Shown: positions 8,768-11,177 of the stretch, piece by piece
Layout of the letters: every line of letters begins with the position of its first letter
Position numbering within the stretch: position 1 is the first letter of the stretch
Origin: Deltaproteobacteria bacterium
GTDB lineage: Bacteria; Myxococcota; Polyangia; Polyangiales; B10-G4
Direction: 5' to 3'
DNA: 11,177 nucleotides
Assembly: GCA_019312705.1 (NCBI GenBank)
Contig: JAFDCW010000058.1
Coordinates: 1-11,177, forward strand
Program-made: the position numbers and the translations under genes
Notes under the pieces: generated by a model
What the model saw: only the letters and a program-made list of their open reading frames with translations
The model's database searches: none
What the model was told of the DNA's origin: nothing

Positions 8768-8784
8768 CTCGCCGACGCGGCGAG
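8768..8784 (-). terminator. Stem-loop after the TPR/PEGA-like gene
   Basis: The minus strand reads CTCGCCG-CGT-CGGCGAG, seven perfect pairs with a 3-base loop, 8 bases past the TGA at 8793. There is no U-tract. It may terminate or attenuate transcription before the kinase gene. Confidence 0.42.
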
Positions 8785-8792
8785 CCGATGGC

Positions 8793-9614
8793 TCAGAGGT
8801 CGTAGACCCGGTCGGATTCGCCTTGGAGCTGCATGCTCTGATAAATGGCGTAGGCAGCAATCCCCCCTCCGACCAGCGCTACGACCACCGCGGCGATGAT
8901 GACGGCCACCCCCCACCCCGGGATTCCACCCTCGTCGACCTCGGGCTGCTCGCTGCCTCCACCGAGGTCGGACCCGGCTCCCGATCCGGCTGCGCCTGCG
9001 CCCCCTGCACCGACGACGCCGACCTGAACCTCTTCCATCTCGACATCGACGGTGGTCCGCTCACCGTCCCTCAGCTCATCCTCCCAGACGAAGGGCACGA
9101 AGCCGGGGGTGCGAACCGTGAGGGTGTGGACACCGGGGTCGCCCTCGACGAGCAGGGGCCGAGTCCCGTCGTCGGCAACCGCTTGGCCGTCGAAGCGCAG
9201 CAAGTAGCGCCGGTTTTCCTGCAAACCAGAGAGGGTGATCTGCGCCACCCTATCGCCAGATTCGTCACGATACCGCCGCGCCTCCCTGCGCTTCTGCCGA
9301 TCGAAACGGGGGTGATCGTCGAGGAGGCCGTCGAAGGCGTCCCGGGCTTCGACGTGCCGGCCCAGCGCCCGATAGGCAAAGCCGAGGTTGTAGAGCGCCG
9401 CGGCAACCCCCGAAAGGTCATAGGCCCGGGAGAAGCTATCGACGGCATCCGCCCAGCGCCCCGAATCGACGGCGGCCTGGCCCGCCATGAAGAGTGCCCG
9501 GGCCTCGGCAATCTCGGACTGCGTCGGCTCCTGGGCCAACGCCGTCGAGACCGGAAGCAAGCTCACGAGCACGGCAAGGGCGAGACTTCGCCAGAAAAAA
9601 CGCACCACGTTCAC
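8793..9614 (-). CDS. Membrane-anchored periplasmic TPR protein with PEGA-like domain
   Basis: This 273-residue protein has a signal peptide (1-27, ending STALA-Q). It is followed by about two TPR-type helical repeats (35-105, e.g. ALFMAGQAAVDSGRWADAVD and AAALYNLGFAYRALGRHVEA). A beta-rich segment (about 124-195) has the PEGA-like pattern LLVEGDPGVHTLTVRTPGF. Then come a Gly/Ala/Ser linker (about 200-222), one membrane helix (234-258) and a 15-residue tail. I infer a periplasmic protein anchored by its C-terminal helix, probably a protein-interaction module. TPR/PEGA mixtures of this sort are common in myxobacteria and mostly uncharacterised. Several GTG starts are possible (9614, 9608, 9605). 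GAGG lies 10 bases before 9614, whereas a TAGACT box lies 6 bases before 9608, so 9608 may be the real start of a leaderless transcript. It sits between a TPR protein and the kinase. Confidence 0.8.
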   Translation of the reverse strand: MNVVRFFWRSLALAVLVSLLPVSTALAQEPTQSEIAEARALFMAGQAAVDSGRWADAVDSFSRAYDLSGVAAALYNLGFAYRALGRHVEARDAFDGLLDDHPRFDRQKRREARRYRDESGDRVAQITLSGLQENRRYLLRFDGQAVADDGTRPLLVEGDPGVHTLTVRTPGFVPFVWEDELRDGERTTVDVEMEEVQVGVVGAGGAGAAGSGAGSDLGGGSEQPEVDEGGIPGWGVAVIIAAVVVALVGGGIAAYAIYQSMQLQGESDRVYDL

Positions 9615-9620
9615 AGTCTA
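9615..9620 (-). promoter_or_regulatory. Candidate -10 box (TAGACT) of the TPR/PEGA-like gene
   Basis: TAGACT directly precedes GTG 9614 and lies 6 bases before GTG 9608. By analogy with TAGCTT of tsaE (6 bases) and TAGTCT of the kinase (7 bases) it would favour the 9608 start. No -35 is evident. Confidence 0.28.
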
Positions 9621-9636
9621 CCAGCCTCGATGCGCC

Positions 9637-9659
9637 GGCGCCCGGTTCATCGGAGCGCC
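9637..9659 (-). terminator. Candidate stem-loop after the large TPR gene
   Basis: On the minus strand GGCGCTC and GGGCGCC form a 7-pair stem (one G-U) around a 9-base loop, 17 bases past the stop of the TPR gene. There is no U-tract. It is located in the 62-base gap before the next gene. Confidence 0.3.
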
Positions 9660-9676
9660 GAACGCCGCTGCGGTCG

Positions 9677-11177
9677 CTAGACCTTGATTTGAATCCCGAG
9701 GGATTCACGAAGCCTGAAGTACTCCTCCGACACGCTGAAGAGGACGAGCTCCTTGATCTTCTCCTTCGGCGGCAGATCGGACGGGCCTTCGGGGGGCAAC
9801 GACTGAATCATCCGGGCGGATGTCTCGAGGTCGTTGCAGAGTAGGAAGCCCGCGCGGCAACCGGTCAGCTCGACCGTCTGCATCCAGCGCTTGAGATCGG
9901 TGCTGCCACCGGCCTCGATGAAGCGCTTCGCCACAGACTTGAGCGCTTCGAATTGCGCGGGTGCGAGGCGAGCCTTCAGCTGCTGGGCCATGCTCTCGAT
10001 CTGCGGGTCCCCTGCCGGGGCGACTCCGGCGATCCGCAGCCCGGCGAGCAGCACCAGGCGCAGCTCCGTGTGAGTGGTCATCATCGTCCGGATGAAGTGC
10101 TGCGACCGGTAGTAGGCCAGGTGCCGAGCGATGACGAAGGTGAGGTCCTGGGGACTGAAACCAGAGAGCAACGATGCTCCGCAGAGGGTGGCCGGCGGAT
10201 TGCTGCCGGGCACGTGCATCAGGCCACCCTGGGCGTCGGGCCGCAGGAACAAACGCGGCACGATGCGAAGGTTCATGACCTGTGAGACGAAGCCGAACGC
10301 GCGAGCGAACGAAACCGTGGATGTAGCGGGGTCCACCTCGTGCTTCTTGGCGAGGTGCAGTGCCTTGTCAGCCGAAGCCTTGGCCGCATGCACGGCGGGG
10401 GCGAGGGCCTCCATCATCTTGGCGACGTAGAGGTCCTCCTCGGGGTGGAAGAGGTCCTTGAGCCAACGCTCTTCGTCGAGCCGTGACTGAGGGCGAATCA
10501 TCCCCGCCTGCTTGTACTGCTCGAAGAACTGCTGCTGCTCCTGGTCCGCCTTCTTGAGGAAGCTGAGGGTCGACGCGAGGCACCACGCCTTGTCGTAAGC
10601 CCGACCATCGAAGTAGAGCTTGTAGAGCGCGCGGTACGAGTCGACCCGGTAGGGGTCCTGGCGCAACAGCCACTGGTGCTCGGCGATGGCGTCGTCGAGG
10701 CGGTTCGGGATCATCGCAAAGAGCTCAGCGAGGATCTGGTGCTGCTGGTGGTTGTCCGGCTGCAGGCTGCTGGCCATCCGGAATGCCTCGGCCGCCGACT
10801 CGAACTGCTTTTGACGGTCGCGGTAGATGACTCCGAGGTTGTGCCAGAGATTGAATTCGAGCTCCGTATTGCCCTTGCCCACGATGCGGTGAAGCATCTT
10901 GCGGAAGGCGCGCTCGAGGTTCTTCCAGTCCTTCTTCTGGGTGACGATCTTGTTGATCGCCTCGAAGGCCTTCAGCTGCGAGCTATCGAGATCGAGGGCC
11001 TCGTTGAACTTGTCGATCGCCGACTCTGTATCCTTGAGCTCGTCCCGGATGATGACGGCGATGGTGTAGGCGTACTTGGACTTGACCGAATCCCGCGTAT
11101 CGAGGTCGCTGATGCGCTGAATGACGTCGATGCCGTTCTCCCACTGCTTCGTCTCCTGGTAGGCGATGAGCAACTTG
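9677..11177 (-). CDS. TPR protein with C-terminal degenerate M48-like domain; 5' end outside the window
   Basis: The frame is open to the right edge (KLLIAYQETKQWENG...), so this is the last 500 or so residues of a longer protein. Residues 1-225 of the fragment are tandem TPR-type helical hairpins, for example NLWHNLGVIYRDRQKQFESA and its neighbours. A helical linker follows. Residues about 320-498 resemble an M48 zinc peptidase fold: CGASLLSGFSPQDLTFVIAR (331-350) matches the M48 segment just before HExxH. At the zinc motif position, however, the sequence is ARHLAYYRSQH (349-359). Later ELTGCRAGFLLC (435-446) matches the M48 pattern ExxADRxGxLxC, with Glu kept but AD replaced by GC. It is therefore probably catalytically dead. 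No signal peptide can be judged because the start is missing. The role is unknown; a scaffold or assembly role is plausible. Confidence 0.85.
   Translation of the reverse strand, partial: KLLIAYQETKQWENGIDVIQRISDLDTRDSVKSKYAYTIAVIIRDELKDTESAIDKFNEALDLDSSQLKAFEAINKIVTQKKDWKNLERAFRKMLHRIVGKGNTELEFNLWHNLGVIYRDRQKQFESAAEAFRMASSLQPDNHQQHQILAELFAMIPNRLDDAIAEHQWLLRQDPYRVDSYRALYKLYFDGRAYDKAWCLASTLSFLKKADQEQQQFFEQYKQAGMIRPQSRLDEERWLKDLFHPEEDLYVAKMMEALAPAVHAAKASADKALHLAKKHEVDPATSTVSFARAFGFVSQVMNLRIVPRLFLRPDAQGGLMHVPGSNPPATLCGASLLSGFSPQDLTFVIARHLAYYRSQHFIRTMMTTHTELRLVLLAGLRIAGVAPAGDPQIESMAQQLKARLAPAQFEALKSVAKRFIEAGGSTDLKRWMQTVELTGCRAGFLLCNDLETSARMIQSLPPEGPSDLPPKEKIKELVLFSVSEEYFRLRESLGIQIKV

Overview
The window is GC-rich with strongly GC-biased third positions. 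It looks like a chromosomal segment of a delta-proteobacterial/myxobacterial lineage (Myxococcota, perhaps Polyangia or a Sandaracinus-like group). This placement is inference. It rests on a Ser/Thr kinase with the HRDVSPQN catalytic loop common in myxobacteria, a TPR/PEGA-like membrane protein, a Pro/Ala-linker beta-barrel protein, and GTG starts with little Shine-Dalgarno signal. No tRNA, rRNA, CRISPR array, insertion sequence or phage gene was seen.

Layout. Positions 1-2563 (minus) hold carB, the large subunit of carbamoyl-phosphate synthetase. An in-frame TAA at 1118-1120 interrupts it, although the same frame stays open and recognisably CarB to the window edge. Positions 2731-3414 (minus) encode a small secreted beta-barrel-like outer-membrane protein. 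Upstream of it lies a 352-base non-coding stretch with a good candidate sigma-54 promoter and a perfect-arm dyad. Positions 3767-4231 (minus) are tsaE, the ATPase of the tRNA t6A pathway. Only 26 bases separate its start from that of the divergent gene at 4258-6108 (plus), a secreted, C-terminally anchored M1-type metallopeptidase. That gene overlaps by ATGA with a multi-pass membrane protein of unknown function (6105-6866, plus). A short convergent gap with an imperfect palindrome follows.

From 6935 to the right edge three genes lie on the minus strand. In transcription order they are the C-terminal part of a large TPR protein ending in a degenerate M48-like domain (9677-11177), a membrane-anchored TPR plus PEGA-like protein (8793-9614), and a single-pass transmembrane Ser/Thr kinase (6935-8674). 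Hairpins sit after the first two, so they may be separate transcripts. Their shared direction and architecture suggest a local envelope-signalling or scaffold cluster, but the sequence does not prove a joint function.

The points most worth a second look are the in-frame stop in carB, the pseudo-M48 domain, a recurrent TAGnnT box 6-7 bases before GTG starts (leaderless-type promoters), overlapping divergent -10 boxes between tsaE and the peptidase gene, and the sigma-54-like promoter. I did not find a convincing wholly new system.
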